From: Camillea tinctor
Taxonomy: Eukaryota; Ascomycota; Sordariomycetes; Xylariales; Xylariaceae
Reading direction: 5' to 3'
Assembly: GCA_022578605.1 (NCBI GenBank)
Contig: MU394099.1
Span: forward strand, 248,391-312,390
Length of the DNA stretch: 64,000 nt
Positions 11,397 through 24,679 of the stretch are shown here, piece after piece (the first letter of the stretch is position 1; each line of letters opens with the position of its first letter). The notes beneath the pieces were generated by a model, which saw nothing but the letters and a program-made list of their open reading frames with translations, did not search any database and was not told where the DNA came from. The position numbers and the translations under genes are program-made.

Positions 11397-13537
11397 CTAT
11401 TTAAACCTACCACCTAACGGAGAATATGTCCCCGTTCCAACCCCCAAACTCCTCAGCTCCGCTGCGCTGCTCTCCTCCCACGGATGCAGCGTCTCGACGG
11501 CGCGTATGAGCTCCTCGTGGCGCGGGCTGCGCGGCTTGATGGTGGCCTTGAACGGGATGGGGTGGCTGATGAGACCCCCGGAGAAGCGCACGTCGGGTTC
11601 GATCTCGCGGCCCGACTCATCGATGCCCTTGCTGATGTCGAAGACGGCCAGCGACCGAGCGACCGTGAGCCACACCGACGAGTCTGCAAGCAGCTTGCCC
11701 GGGCAGATGCGCCGCCCGAAGCCGAACGCGTAGTCATACGGGTTGGGGCAGGGGTTTGGTCCTAGGTGCCGAGATGGGTCGAAGACTGACGGGTTCGGGT
11801 ATGCAGAGGGGTCGTGCAGGAACCACCTGGGTTGGAGGAGAACATTTGGTCAGCTTGGGGGGCTTTTTTCTCATGCAAGGTGGCGTATAACTTGATCCCC
11901 TTGTTTTATTTTTTTCTTTGCTCCTTTCCACTTACCAGATATTCTGAACTACAATGGCGCCCTCGGGGATGAGAAACCCGTTATATACATCGTCCTGGGT
12001 GGTTACATGGGGTACGCCCATGGGTGCGATCGGGTGGAATCGAAAAGCTTCCTTAACGACGGCTTCAATGTAGGGAAGGCTATTGCGATCGCCGAATGAT
12101 GGGAGCCTGTCGGAGCCAATCACCCGGTCGATTTCCTCCTGAGCCTTGCGTTGGATCTCGGGGTGCGACATCATGGCTAAGAAGAACGTGGACATGGCGC
12201 TCACGGACTTGTATGATAGGTTAGCCACCACGTGGTGATTTGGGGTGACCCCAAATATTCGGCTTTATCAAGCAGACAATAGGTATTTTTGTGCTGTAAG
12301 ATGGGTGGATAACTTACCGTGTCCGCCCCGCCAGTATACATCGTCGCGGCGCTCCATTTCATGATATCTTCGTCCTTGGGGTCAACTTGACCTTTCGAGT
12401 TCTCATATAAAGAAGAGACCAAAGACGACTCATGACTCCCCTCAGATACCTGCTTCCTGACAAAGTCCATGGGCTTTTCTGCAACCTCTTGGGATGTCTG
12501 GCCCCATTGCCGGGCGGTTTTCTTGAAACCCATACCTGGAAGCCATTCGGGGAGATACTTTACTAATAATCGGGGTTAGACTTTGCTCTATCACTTGTTT
12601 TCCCCCACAAGCTTTATGCGAAATAGTTGTCAAGATACTTACGCGCCGGTATGGTGTCTACGAGCCAGGCTCCTGGGACAGAAGCCTGTGAAAACTGGTC
12701 CAGAGCCGCATCAGCGAGCTCTACGAAGGGGTCTTGGCTATGCTCGTCGACTTTATATCCGTAGGCTATCTTGAGAATGATAGCACCCGCTTCACTAGAT
12801 GATAATTAGTGTTATGATCGCTGGTGGAGACATCCGGGATATCTAGCAGCGCGTGAGACAACCTACACTCGTATATAGTTTATCAGGTCCTGTGGCTTCT
12901 GCAAGACATGGAACAGGAAGTGGTGAGTTACGGCTTCCTGTAAAGGATAGAACTGCGAGAGAGCAGCCTTGGTTCCGAGAATCGAGTGTATCTTCTTCCG
13001 TATAACTCGCAGCTTGTCATCATACTTCTGAGGCAGGCCATAGTTATTCCAGCCACACCTATAATCGTCATCGTAGTTTTTAGCACATTTTTGTCATTAT
13101 ACAACTGGTATTGTAGATAGGAATATTCCTTGGGTTGAAATGACTTACATTTCACCTGCAAATACCATTCGTGGACGTGAGGAATATATTAGGGACCGCT
13201 TATCTAGCAAGTCGATGGCAGCCTGGGCTGAGTTGAGGATAATCATGGTAGTCCCCAAGACAGTCACGGAGCTGATAGGACCTAGAAGGCGATTAGTATC
13301 TCTTCAGATAGTTGTCATACGGTGACCCCGCATACCGTAGAGATCCTTGTGCTTCAGCCAGTGTTCCCACTCCAATGCACCATGACCCGGCATATCCTTG
13401 ATGTTCCCTAGGACAGGCAGAGGTCTAGGTCCTGGTGGTAGAGGAGGTCCTTTCTTCTTAGCAAGGAGATACCTGAGGGCTCCGAAGAGGACAGCCCCCA
13501 GAGCGAGAGTGTATGCCAGGACTAACTCCGAAGCCAT
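11397..13537 (-). CDS. Cytochrome P450 monooxygenase, seven exons
   Basis: Exons are 13537-13336, 13281-13149, 13058-12867, 12794-12643, 12562-12318, 12207-11936 and 11826-11397. All phases close and give 541 residues. The N-terminus MASELVLAYTLALGAVLFGA is a membrane anchor, followed by the proline-rich hinge PPLPPGPRPLPVLGN. The oxygen-binding I-helix is MYTGGADTSVSAMS, crossing intron 5. EAVVKEAFRFHP carries the K-helix ExxR (EAFR), and the haem loop FGFGRRICPG gives the Cys thiolate ligand. It should sit in the endoplasmic reticulum and use a P450 reductase. The layout resembles the fungal OrdA-like P450 group. The substrate cannot be read. An in-frame ATG at 13609 would add 24 residues, but 13537 puts the anchor at the canonical start, so I chose it. 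No secondary-metabolite backbone gene is adjacent. Confidence 0.92.
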
Positions 13538-15298
13538 CGTGAAGTGAATAGAGTAGGCGAGGCAGATATGCAAAGGCAATGGGAGGAAGAGGGATTCCAC
13601 GACGGACAACCGACAAGAGCAGTTAGGGGAGGGACGGTTTAAGTAGGACCAAAGAGGGTAGTATCCTATGCTACGCCACCCCTAGCATGTTTTGGACGTG
13701 GGTTCCCCAGGACATGGTAACGGGTATTTGATGGCAGGCCATTGGCTATTTCACCGCCTCGGGCATGTACGTGCCATGTACTATCGTTATATGTATGATT
13801 TAGATCCTGGTTTGTATCTGTACTATGTAGTAGTAGTAGCTGTGTAATACCCGATCGATAAGATAGACGAATCGATATACTGACCTGGGTGGGACTTGGG
13901 GGGCGATTTTGATGCACAACTCGGTAGGCTAGATAGGAGTGAGTGGTAGTGGCAGGTATAAGTCGACCAGTGATATAGCCTCCCTTCGTCAGCAACATGC
14001 CTTTCATTAAGGCTACCAGAGTATCAAAATGTATAATGTGTGTATATATGCATGAAATGTAAGTATGTCTCGGGTTCGTGACTTTTTGTAAGCCATTGTG
14101 GTTTTTTTTTTTTTTTTTTTTTTTTCTTTTTGAGTCCTTTAACCCAATAAGAAACTATTGATTCCATCGTGATGGAGTAGAAAAGCGAATCAAGTAGGTT
14201 AATTGGTATTTTATCTAATCGTAACTAGTGTAGGGTAGCAGTAGGCTCGGATTAGTGAGCAACGTTAACAGTGGGTTTACAGGGAGTTAGACGGGAAGTT
14301 ATAAGAGATGGGTGTAAGCACAAGGTTACCTAACTGGTTAACTGATTAACTAGCTGTTAGCCACTTGTACTACCTACTGCTAGTTTATGTAGGTTATGTA
14401 TGCACCTAGGTAGGCTGGTAGGTAGGCTCCTCCTTACAAATCTGTAGATTAAAAATAGGGTCGAGTTTAGGTAAGGAGAGAGGCTTTTTTTAGTGATATT
14501 TTTGTCGGTATGTAGCAGTCGCACAGCGCGGTGGCAACCTACCATTACGGGACGGTAATGCCGTATTGGCCAATGAGGTGAATTGGTGTGCAACGTACTC
14601 CGTATATTCTATATCTATGCCCGGTCCGTATCTACGGCTGTAAGTATTACACTAGCGAGTAGTAGTGTAACGTGGAACGGGAATGCGGTATGGATTTATC
14701 ATCAGCCACAAGCCTCTTCTCTACTCCGTGTACCTACTAGAGGCGTATAAGGAGCTAGCTACCCCACCATATGAGGCTGAAGCAGAGCATACCTAGATAA
14801 TGATAAGAATGATAAGTCATACCTAATAATATCAATCAGTAAGGTTATCGATAACCGTCATTCGATTGATTACCTACACAGTACCATATTACGGCATCCG
14901 ATTTTACTTTGTACCAAGTCTCGAATCCTCACACTTCGACTCATGTCGATCCCGTTCTCTTCCCCGAGTTACTCATATTCGGGTCCCAACTTTCAATATG
15001 ACTCAATTATCCACAGCCTCATCGACAATATTCTCGAGAGTATATTAAGACCAATTGCAGTATCTTTTATTTTTCTTAATTTTCAATCTATAGTTACAAT
15101 CCCCCCCAAAACATTCAATAAACCAGTCATTTTGTCCCAAGTCCCGAATCCTCGATTTTCTCGTATTAAAAAAAAAAAAAAAACATCACGATAGCCCCCA
15201 ATGATCGCTCGAATACACCAACATTAAAATACCCTAACCTAGCCAATGCGGCGGCTCTCCATTTCCATTTACCCAATTATAAATTATAAACCACAAAC
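13538..15298. other. Divergent promoter region with homopolymer tracts
   Basis: These 1.76 kb separate the divergent P450 (-) and GTPBP1-like (+) genes. A run of about 25 T lies at 14102-14126 and an A run at 15168-15182. Words of the type acctaggtaggc recur near 14404-14428. No gene is seen. Confidence 0.5.
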
Positions 15299-17440
15299 AT
15301 GACTAGCAAAGGGGCTGGGAAACAGTTACCTCACGAGCGGCGGAGAGGAGAAGCTGTAAGCGCATAACTTGGACCTGATGGGCTTGTACTAAGTTCTATA
15401 AACCTACCTTTCTACACATGCAATTAGGCATTGAGCGACTTTGCCGAGTTCGTTGAGAAACAGCAGGCATTGCGATACCCGAGCGCGAAACCCACCACCT
15501 CCGCCGCCGCAACCGAACATCACGAGGAGCTCGATATCCTCGACTCGCTGAACCTCGATGATTCCGAACCCCACATACCGCTACGGAACCTACTGTTAGC
15601 CCCCGCCGATGACGAGGCTAGCCAGGGGAGGCTCCTCCAGTATATCGATGAACGGTTAGTCGAGGGACATGGCGAGGCTGTCTTCGACCTCGGCTTCGAG
15701 AACAACGGCGAGTCTATGCGCCTGACTCGCGCCGAGTGGTACACCGCCTTAGCACGCCTCAGGACTACCGCTAAGAAATTGCGCGGCGACTGCGATGTCT
15801 TGCTGACCAAGAATGTTGGTGGAGATGCTGAGGCCGAGTCCACGGGAGACAACAGCAGTAAAGAGGCCGATTGCACCGGCAAAGTTCTCATCCGCCAAGC
15901 CCCAAGCTCGGTAGAGCAAGTCATCGAGACCAGAATAGCTGTGGTGGGAAATGGTAAGTAAGCTCAAGCTTCAGCCGCGCCCATTATCATCCCCGTCCCC
16001 ACCTTAGACGACACGGAATACCCATGCTAAGTTTGCTTATAGTCGATGCCGGTAAAAGCTCCCTGCTCGGTGTCTTGGTTAAAGGTGACTTGGATGACGG
16101 AAGGGGGAAAGCTCGGGTCAACTTATTTCGCCATAAACATGAGATTGAGACTGGCCGGACCAGTTCCGTCGGTATGGAAATAATGGGCTTTGATACCGTG
16201 GGAAAGGTTATCACCTCGGACACCCCTGGCAGTATGTTAACCAACGGGTGTTCGCTCACTTACCACTTCTCAACACCAGCTAATTTCATCTGAAGGGAAA
16301 CTCTCGTGGGAAGAGATCGGCAGCCGCAGTGCTAAAGTTATTACCTTTTCCGACCTGGCTGGTCACGAACGCTACCTGAGAACCACCGTTTTTGGTCTCT
16401 TGTCTAGCAGCCCTAATTATTGCCTCCTCATGGTGGCAGCCAACAATGGGCTCATTGGCATGAGTAAAGAGCACCTGGGTATTGCCCTGGCACTGAACGT
16501 TCCTATCATGGTGATTATAACCAAAATCGACATCTGTCCTCCCAACATTCTTGAGCAGACTATCCAGCAAATTACCAAAATTCTCAAATCTCCCGCGGCA
16601 AGGAAAATGCCCATCTTTATCAACAGCCGCGAGGAATGCATCAATACCGCAACCCAATTTGTAAGCCAGCGGATATGCCCCATTTTCCAGGTTTCCAATG
16701 TCACCGGCCAGAATCTGGACCTGGTGCGCACATTCCTAAACATCTTACCACACCACGGCCGCTACGACTCCGACGCTCCCTTCGAGTTCCACGTGAACGA
16801 CACGTTCTCTGTGCCCTTTGTGGGTACTGTCGTGAGTGGCATTGTCAAATCTGGGGTCATTCATGCAGGCGACAACGTTCTCATTGGTCCCGATTCGCTG
16901 GGTCAGTTCATCCAGACCAGTATCCGCTCCATCGAGCGGAAAAGAATAGCTGTCCCCGCCGCTTCTGCCGGCCAATCGGCCAGTTTTGCTTTGAAAAAGG
17001 TGCGGCGGAAAGATGTCAGGAAAGGGATGGTCGTTCTACCCAGGATTGAGGGCCATCCATTGCCCAAGGTTTATCAAGAATTTGTTGCCGAGGTCCTCAT
17101 CCTCTCGCACGCCACTACCATCAAGACAAAATACCAGGCCATGCTCCATGTTGGACCCGTCTCGCAGACTTGCGCCATTATCGACGTTGATCGTCCATAT
17201 ATCCGAACCGGAGATCGGGCCACTGTAGCCTTCCGCTTCGTCCAACGCCCGGAGTATCTAGCTCCAGGTGATCGATTATTGTTTCGGGAAGGGCGTACTA
17301 AAGGTCTCGGGATCGTTAAATCGGTTGGCTACGATCCTAAAAAACCACTGATGCCGCCCCAACCCGACAGCACAGCACCCGATGCCTCCGACGAGGCCAA
17401 TGGTTCAGCTGGCAAGGGATCCAATCCTCTACAGGGGTGA
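15299..17440 (+). CDS. GTPBP1-like translational GTPase
   Basis: Four exons, 15299-15355, 15428-15953, 16043-16231 and 16296-17440, give 638 residues with all phases closing. The GTPase signatures are in order: P-loop GNVDAGKS at residues 193-200 (crossing intron 2), switch I region RTSSVG, G3 DLAGHE, and G4 TKID. After the G domain comes an EF-Tu domain II-like region ([24 protein letters not shown]) and a domain III-like region ending near [17 protein letters not shown]. This order is typical of the GTPBP1/GTPBP2 branch of the EF-Tu superfamily, linked in animals to ribosome rescue and mRNA surveillance. The acidic N-terminal region of about 190 residues is usual for the group. The tiny first exon encodes only 19 residues; an alternative start in exon 2 at 15431 would need a non-ATG codon, so the 15299 ATG is preferred. 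Confidence 0.9.
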
Positions 17441-19700
17441 AAGTGGGCACATAAGTCGTGACAACCGGTGTAAGTAATTGTCAGTTTTCGACTTGGCTAA
17501 TTTAAGTACACTGAGGGCAATACAAAAAATATTTGGGACGGTCCCCAGTGGTATGAAGTTTAGGTGAAGCGGAGTTTGGGGGCGTTTGAGGAGACTAAGA
17601 AATTCCTTTCTAGCATGAGGAGTCTGAATGCAGACGGACACCCATCCAAAGAAAATACCCCCGATTAGAGCGTGTCGTTTATTTTGCATTTCCTACTTGC
17701 GTATGCGTGCTTTATTTTATGTATTATATTTCTCCTAGGTCTCTTCACTTACCACATTCCGTACATACATGCATCAAGATCGTTTCAACCGTACTGAACC
17801 TAAGTTTCAACCGACTACAATCTCACGGGTGAAACACCATTGCGGTATTTGCAACAACACATACATTAGCTAACAGATATGTTTGGGAGTCAAATCAACT
17901 ATATCATTACGGTTAAATTGTGTCACTCGGAGACATTTGCGGCTCAACAATGGACCGTTCTCGCGACAGGGCTCACAAAGGTATTCTTGGACCTTGGCAG
18001 CCGTTAAAACCGTTACGCTCAGGGCACCTCTGAACTAGCTCGCCATGAGTCTATAGCATCTCGGGTTTGCCATTTGGGAACCACCGAAGACGAGGAGGCC
18101 ATGTGCTTGGCCTCGGCCGAGGATGCAAGCAGCAGGTTGTTTCCTTGATTGCGGGCCAGATCCAAAGGTATAAGAACCATCGATATCTGGGTTAATAAAC
18201 GTCGTGCTATTGACGTTTTCTTAATGCACGCAAGACATGCCTCCCCAGACTCGACGCATCTTCCCTAATAGGAAGATAATCAGCGTCCTCGCCAGCGCTT
18301 ATTGGCTGCTGCGACGTCCGTGCCGGAGCGTGAAGGTGTCTGTGGGTTTGTCTCCTACCCTGCAGAGGACCGCCCAGACGATTTGTAAACCGAGTATGGG
18401 GCCATTACCACTCATTCAAGGGAGGTATTCGCGGGTGCCACATGTATTATAGGTCATGTATGTACGTCTAGGTAGGTAAGGGTTACGTGCATGGTAAACG
18501 TGAAAGAATGATAGGTACATGACCGAGAAGTACATGTGCTCACCTACCTCCTCATACATCGTCGTAATACGAACACCAATAACAAGATGAGGAAAGAAAG
18601 CAAAGCAAAGAGATTTGGTTTGCTACGCAAACGGAAAGTTATAAGAACCCGATACTTACACCTCGTTATCTGTTGCGAAAAAACTCCTCAAACGTGTATG
18701 TCCCACTCGCTTTTAGGCGGAATTAAGCGCGGAGGTTAGATTTTGGAAATTCTGTTTTGATTTTTCGTTTTCCTTCTTACGTTTTCTTTTTCTTTTCTTT
18801 CATGTAGCGAGAGCACTTTTTATTATGAGAGTAGCTATAGTATGACGCTAGTAGAGGGAAGACGGCTATTACCCATCAGTTGATGACGACCTATATAGTT
18901 AGAAAGTTCTTGGAGTAACACTATTCGTTTATATAAACGAAGAGTAGCACCAATGACCATATAGAGACGTTGCCACAACATAGGACAGGATTACACGCAT
19001 CATTGGCAAGCTGCATCGTTACCTTCGTTACCTACGAATGAGTTTTGATTGGTGGAGCCTGATCTATACAAACCGGGTATAATGAATCCAAAACTAATCT
19101 TGGAATGACCATAACTCCCAGATATACGGGACTGAGAGGAAGACCGAGACAGCGTTGAATCTATAATGGCGCAAACGCCACGGCTACACAAGATATCAAA
19201 TGACAACATCACAGCACGAATTGGGCAATTCTTCCTACTGGGGCGAAAGAGTGAAAGAGCAAAGGCTTCACATACGAGCGGGAAGGTGGAGGTTCTTCGG
19301 AGACTTTCACCCATGGACGGGTTCTTAGTATCCCCAATAGACCCGTTACTAGTCGGCAGCAAGACCCTGTATGTACATGATGCATGAACGTTTGGTGAAG
19401 AAAGCAACCTTGCCTCTGCCGACATGGCGAAGAGGGACTCCACATGTCGCCACACGGCCCCGAAAGTTGATAGGTCATTCCCGAGATAGATATGGGATCG
19501 TGGGATAGTATCTACATATAAATAGTGAACGGTTGTCCTCAGTATCTGTCTGTTGAAGAAAATAGCAAGTCGAAACAAACACACACACACGTCTTGAAAA
19601 CCCATCTGTCAAAGCCTTTAAAAGAACACAACCTTTCCAGCCATTCCCAGCCAAACCTGTACAACTAGGTAGCTCGAACCTATCCCATCTGGTGACAAAT
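17441..19700. other. Intergenic, no gene seen
   Basis: These 2.26 kb separate the GTPBP1-like gene from the next P450. The longest open frame (19000-19605, - strand, 201 codons) has an unstructured composition and no motif, and it overlaps the likely P450 promoter. A short CA run lies near 19579-19590. Confidence 0.5.
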
Positions 19701-21782
19701 ATGGCGCCAATCCACTCGGGCGATCCGGTTAACTTAGCCGTGATATGCGTCTCAGTAGTAAGTTGCCAAGCCTGACTCTTAAGAAACTCCCTTTCACCTC
19801 CCCCTCCCCTCTCTTAGATTATACCTATGGACCATAGGCCTAGCATAAGAAGTCTTCACCCAGGGAGAAGCCATCGAGGACATAGGACCAAGTGACTAAC
19901 TCAGCAAACCTTGCCTCGCTTTAGGGAATAACCTACTATGTCCTCTACGCATTCTACCAGCTGTTCCTCTCCCCCATGAGCTCGTACCCGGGGCCGTTCC
20001 TCTGGCGGATCTCCCAGCTGCCGCGCGCCTACTACTTGATGAAGGGGGTGCTACCATTCCGCATCGCCAAGCTGCACGACAAGTACGGCCCCGTGGTGCG
20101 CGTCGCGCCCAACGAGCTGGCCTTCCGCGAGGTCGAGGCCTGGCGCGATATCTACGGCCACCGCGCCTCCGGTGAGGAGGAGTACCCCAAGCAGAAGGCC
20201 TTCTACAAGCCCATCGACTCGCACGCCAGCAGCATCATCATCCTCGACCGCGAAGGCCACTCCACCGTGCGCCGCCAGCTCGCCCACGGCTTCTCCGACC
20301 GCAGCATGCGTGCCCAGGAGCCCATCATCGGCTCCTACGTCGACCTGCTCATCCGCCGGCTGCGGGAGACGTACGACAAGGAAGTCGCCGCGAACAAAGA
20401 GGCCGCGGCCACCGACCCCCGCGGCGCCACCGTCAACATGCGCAACTGGTTCGACTGGACCACCTTCGACATCATCGGCGACCTGGGCATGGGGGACAGC
20501 TTCAAGGGGCTCGAGGACGGGGGGTACCACCCGTGGGTGGCGCTGATCAACAACACGGTGCGGCAGAGCTCCATGCTGGCGGCCATCGTGCGGCTGGGGT
20601 TCTCAGGGCTAGTGCAGTTCGCGTTCAACCGCGGCGCGATCGCCGCCACCGAGCACACGCAGATCGTGAAGGAGAAGCTGGCGCAGCGCCTGGAGCTCAA
20701 GGCCGAGCGGCCCGACTTCATCGAGGGCCTCATCCGCCACAAGGGCCTGAGCTTCGACGAGCTGGCCGCCAACGCCGACCTGCTGCTCGTCGCCGGCAGC
20801 GAGACCACGAGCACCCTGCTCGGCGGCGTCACGTATCTCCTCTCCACCCACCCCGACCAGTACCGCCGCGTCACGCAGGAGGTGCGCGCCGCGTTTGAGA
20901 GCGACGACCAGATCACGCTGACATCGGTAAGCGGGCTGAGCTACATGCTGGCGTGTCTGAATGAGACGCTGAGGCACTATCCGCCGGTGGTTACGGGCAT
21001 GCCGCGCGTGGTGCCGAAGGGGGGCAAGCATATTGTTGGGAAGTTTGTGCCGGAGAACGTGAGTGGCTTTTTTTTTCTTCGTGTGATATAGCTTACTATG
21101 ACATGTCACCCCTTTCCCCCCCCCCTTTATCTAGTAGAAGGCCTTCAGCTAACCCGAAGCGTGATGAAAGACTATCGTGGCCGTCTGGCAGTGGTCTATC
21201 AACCACGACCCGCGCTACTGGACCGAGCCTCATGCTTTCATCCCTGAGCGGTGGACGGGCGAGGACGCGCGGTTCAAGAACGATCGGACGGAAGCTATGC
21301 AGCCTTTCGGTGTGGGGCCGCGGAACTGCATTGGTCGGAAGTAAGTAACCTAGTCTTTTTTTTTTCCCTTTTGCTTCTATGTTACCCGCCTATCACTCGC
21401 TCTCTTTCCCGGTATCAGCTTCGGACACTAGATCCCATCACATCTATGACGCCGGGACGAAAAGGAGAGAGACCTAGAGATAGAGTTCTGACATCAGACA
21501 ACTAACCAACAACAACACCATATCGGACCTATTTTCCCTTTTCTCTTATTCAGCCGTCCCTTTTCTTTCCTTTTTTTCCCTTACCCGACGTTCTAGTGCT
21601 GACCACATTTTTTGCCATCTAGCCTCGCTTACGCTGAGATGCGGCTCATCCTCGCCAAGCTGCTGTACAACTTCGATATCAGCCTGCACGAGGACAGCCG
21701 CGACTGGCTCAAGACCCAGAAGGCCTATGTCGTATGGGACAAGCCCCAGCTGAATGTGCGCATCAAGCCTGTTGTGAGATAA
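19701..21782 (+). CDS. Cytochrome P450, trichothecene C-15 hydroxylase-like (CYP65 type)
   Basis: Exons 19701-19757, 19925-21058, 21171-21340 and 21623-21782 give 506 residues with all phases closing. The short first exon plus the start of exon 2 (LAVICVSVGITYYVLYAFYQ) form the membrane anchor, followed by SYPGPFLWRISQLPRAYYL. The I-helix is LLLVAGSETTSTLL, the K-helix ExxR is NETLRHYPP, the PERF-type motif is IPERWTG, and the haem loop is PFGVGPRNCIGRN with the Cys ligand. The layout resembles the isotrichodermin C-15 hydroxylase-like P450s, which act on many substrates, so the name does not imply a trichothecene pathway; no such genes are present. The third intron (21341-21622, 282 bases) is unusually long for this window and holds two T-rich tracts. 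Exon 2 is very GC-rich. Confidence 0.92.
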
Positions 21783-24167
21783 ATGTGGAAAGAAATGGTG
21801 TTGAGGGGTATGAATGGGGGGGAAGGATACCAGGGGGAAATTGGGTAGTCTAGTTTGCATTGCGGTTTACGAGGGGGGCGAGGGAAATGGTATAATCACT
21901 TTACATGGCAGAAATCTCGCATACGAAAGAAAGCTCATTGGATGGGAGTCCTTGGAACCGGCAAGGGATTTGGGAGGCTGTGCGTTTTGTAAAGTGGCTC
22001 ACTACTTATATATGTAGTCATGGTAGTGAGTCGTGTGTGAATGTTGGGGTTTCCTCATCAGCTATTTTTTTTTGTCACGGACTATATATGAGCTAATAGT
22101 CAAAAAGCTATTAGCATTTGCTTTTTAGCTTTACATTTTTTTGGAATAAAAGTCTATCTCTCTTTATTTTTCTGTTTTGAGATATTCTGCTGTTCGCGAA
22201 AAGACGAACAAATGAAATCAATTTCACATCAAGTCCATGTGAACGGAAACTATTGCTTTACTAAGGATTTTCATATGCAATAAATATATGATTTTACCGT
22301 AATGATCAAGTTTGTTCTCAAAGCACGTGATCCATTATACGGCACCATAGTACTACTGTAATTATCATGTATAGGCGATATCTAGATGCACATGCTTCCG
22401 TCAGGGATTATAGATGCGGGGGAACGTTAGTTATCATGTTCAAGAGCATAATTATTGTTTATACTCCTACATCTCATCCATCGCTAATACAAATTTGTAG
22501 CGAGGCTTCACTATAGTATAGGCCACTAACACGATTTCCCTTTATGTGAGATAAGGAAATAGGAGGAGATCTTTAACTTGTTCCTTTTCACAGTGCCATC
22601 TGGCTTCTTAGCTTGTTCTTGATTCCAAAATATTCCGAACATAATTCCATCCAACCGGATATCACCTCTGTGTAAATACTAAATATACTATTAACAGATT
22701 GAATTTCCTATTTCTCCCTTCTGAACTTGTATGAATGTAAGGTTACATCACATGTAAAAGCTTTTCACAAAATGTCGGTGAGTTTGAGGCTGTAAGACTA
22801 CCTATACCTGCGAAACAAGAACTCGCTTATACGAGAAACACTCTTTTTAGTTGAGATTAGCTTGGTGTAATCATACATCATGGCTGATGACTATCGTCGG
22901 GCCGTTGTTTGGGTTACATAGAATGAGCCTCTGATGTCTTATGAGTATGGAGGAAAAGAAGTCATTAAAAATGCCCTCGTGATATGATCTAGGTAATCCC
23001 CAGCCAATAGAGATATTGGTCAATATACGTTTAGATGAGGTTCCCTGGTGTTACACGATGACAATCAAGTATCACAACATATTTACTAACTTGGCACTTT
23101 GCCGTTAATCAGGCTGTCTGTGATCGAGATAACCGAGGGGGGTTAGATGTATGTGTAATCATCCATCCGGAATGCTGCATACCTAACCCATCATCACGAA
23201 AGCCACATACGTACGTTTTCGTCATAGCTCCAGCAGCAAACTCTCTTCAATAGGCTTTGTGCATAGAGCCGAAATGGAAATATTCCATTACACGCGAGTT
23301 ATGATGGTGTGAAGTACAGGGGGGTCGGATCTCGTAGTGATCTTGGTACGGTGAATACCCGACGTACGGAAATCTGTGAAACCAGGCCCCCGGGTCTTAC
23401 GTTATCGCCAAATACCAGGAAGAGAAAGGTATAGGGACTTCCAGATCCAATCTCAACATGAAAGTGGCAAGTGTTACATCATACGGTATAAGCTTATAGG
23501 TAGATATTGGCCCTTTTAATAATAGGAAACAAACACGCGGATTATCATATGACATGCTAATCTAACCGATGCAAAGCGCTGCAGCTGTGTGACTCGGGGT
23601 TCATAAAGATATCTCCTATTCTCGAGAAATATACATCATTCTAGTAAAAGAAATATAGAAAGTAGATGCTAAGGAGTGTATATATGTCAGAAGCGGTGTA
23701 ATATACTATGGGGCATTTGATAGTACATACCCCGTAACGAAACCAAAAGAGCGCTTAATGTATGAGTAACAGTATTAGAAGTAGTTTCCTGGTCTCCCGT
23801 ACAAAAAAACATCGCGTTTACCTAAGATCTTGCTGAGGCCCCCGTGTCAATAAAGAGGGCCATGTGCAACCCGAACTACTCGCATAGAACCCGAAACAAC
23901 ACCGAAACGGTCCTTATATTCCGTCACAGGGGATATGAGGTCTAGTTACGTGGGTGAAGAGGAGACGCCGTGATTCAGCAGGTTGCTCCTGCGGTGGCTG
24001 TGACTTGAGTTTCGTATAGTGTGCAATGAGCAACTTTGCTTCGTCAAAAAGAGAAGAAGAGAGAGCACCTGAGTTACGACTTGTAGCTGACTTCAGCACT
24101 ACTATAACTTGTGACGTTTAAGAGTCGGGCTTTCCTATACCCCCTTTTCTCGTTCCCCATTCAGCTA

Positions 24168-24183
24168 ACCTACCTAGGTAGGT
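24168..24183. repeat. 16-bp perfect palindrome
   Basis: The bases ACCTACCTAGGTAGGT read the same on both strands. The core CCTAGG with flanking TACC/GGTA recurs in partial form at several intergenic sites in this window. Confidence 0.6.
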
Positions 24184-24306
24184 ATGAGAAAACAGGGCCG
24201 TCTGTACCAAGTCGTAAGAGAACAGAGCTTGCTATACGCCGTATACCGGAAGAGACAAAAGGAGGGGTATGGGATTATTTTCATACGGCTAACTGTCTAT
24301 CAGGGG

Positions 24307-24425
24307 TTAGGAAAGAATAGAGAAGGTTCTTGTATATAGGTAACGTGACATTCGTAGTTGTAGTTCTAGGTTCCTCGCAAAAGAACGTATTAATTACCTA
24401 AGCACTTGCTTGGTCCCTCGTGACA
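24307..24425 (-). repeat. LTR, gypsy-associated family
   Basis: On the - strand it starts TGTCACGAGGGACCAAGCAA at 24425 and ends near 24307 with a CTTTCCTAAC block. It lies just downstream (on the - strand) of the RNase H fragment, as a 3' LTR would, although the integrase region that should lie between is missing. Confidence 0.65.
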
Positions 24426-24469
24426 GGTAACTTCTCTGTGTCTTCACGCACCGACAGTTCGCAGGTAGG

Positions 24470-24679
24470 CTATTTTATCCTGGGTAGACCGTCTGCTATT
24501 CTGTTTATCTTGCTAGTGGCTGGCCGATGTTGAACAATGAACTGATACTCGCCTAGACGCTCTAGATGTGTCGTTATGCGCCCTTTGTTTTGGTTATCAT
24601 TGCTGAATATCTTTAGAAGATTGATGTGGTCACAGTACAACATGATTGGAAAGGAGATGGGATTACTCGCCATCCACAC
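24470..24679 (-). pseudogene. Ty3/gypsy retrotransposon RNase H fragment
   Basis: A 69-residue fragment matches the end of the Ty3/gypsy RNase H domain and the connection that follows it. The blocks YCDHINLLKIF, NKGRITTHLERLGEYQF, IVQHRPATSKINR and IADGLPR correspond to the usual tDHkNL, R-W-x-L-x-EYdF, V-HRPG-SN and ADgLSR positions of gypsy polyproteins. It is flanked by no further reverse transcriptase or integrase frame, so it is a short relic. The paired LTR remnant is at 24307-24425. Confidence 0.8.

Noticed and set aside
19000..19605. 201-codon frame on the - strand
   Set aside because: No motif, ordinary non-coding composition, and it lies in the probable promoter of the P450 at 19701.
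20051..21109. Long antisense frames within the second P450
   Set aside because: Same cause: the GC-rich P450 exon lacks stop codons on the other strand. The P450 motifs settle the coding strand.
9342..21782. A secondary-metabolite cluster of citrate synthase plus two P450s
   Set aside because: No polyketide synthase, NRPS, terpene cyclase, transporter or pathway regulator is present, and a housekeeping GTPase lies between the P450s.
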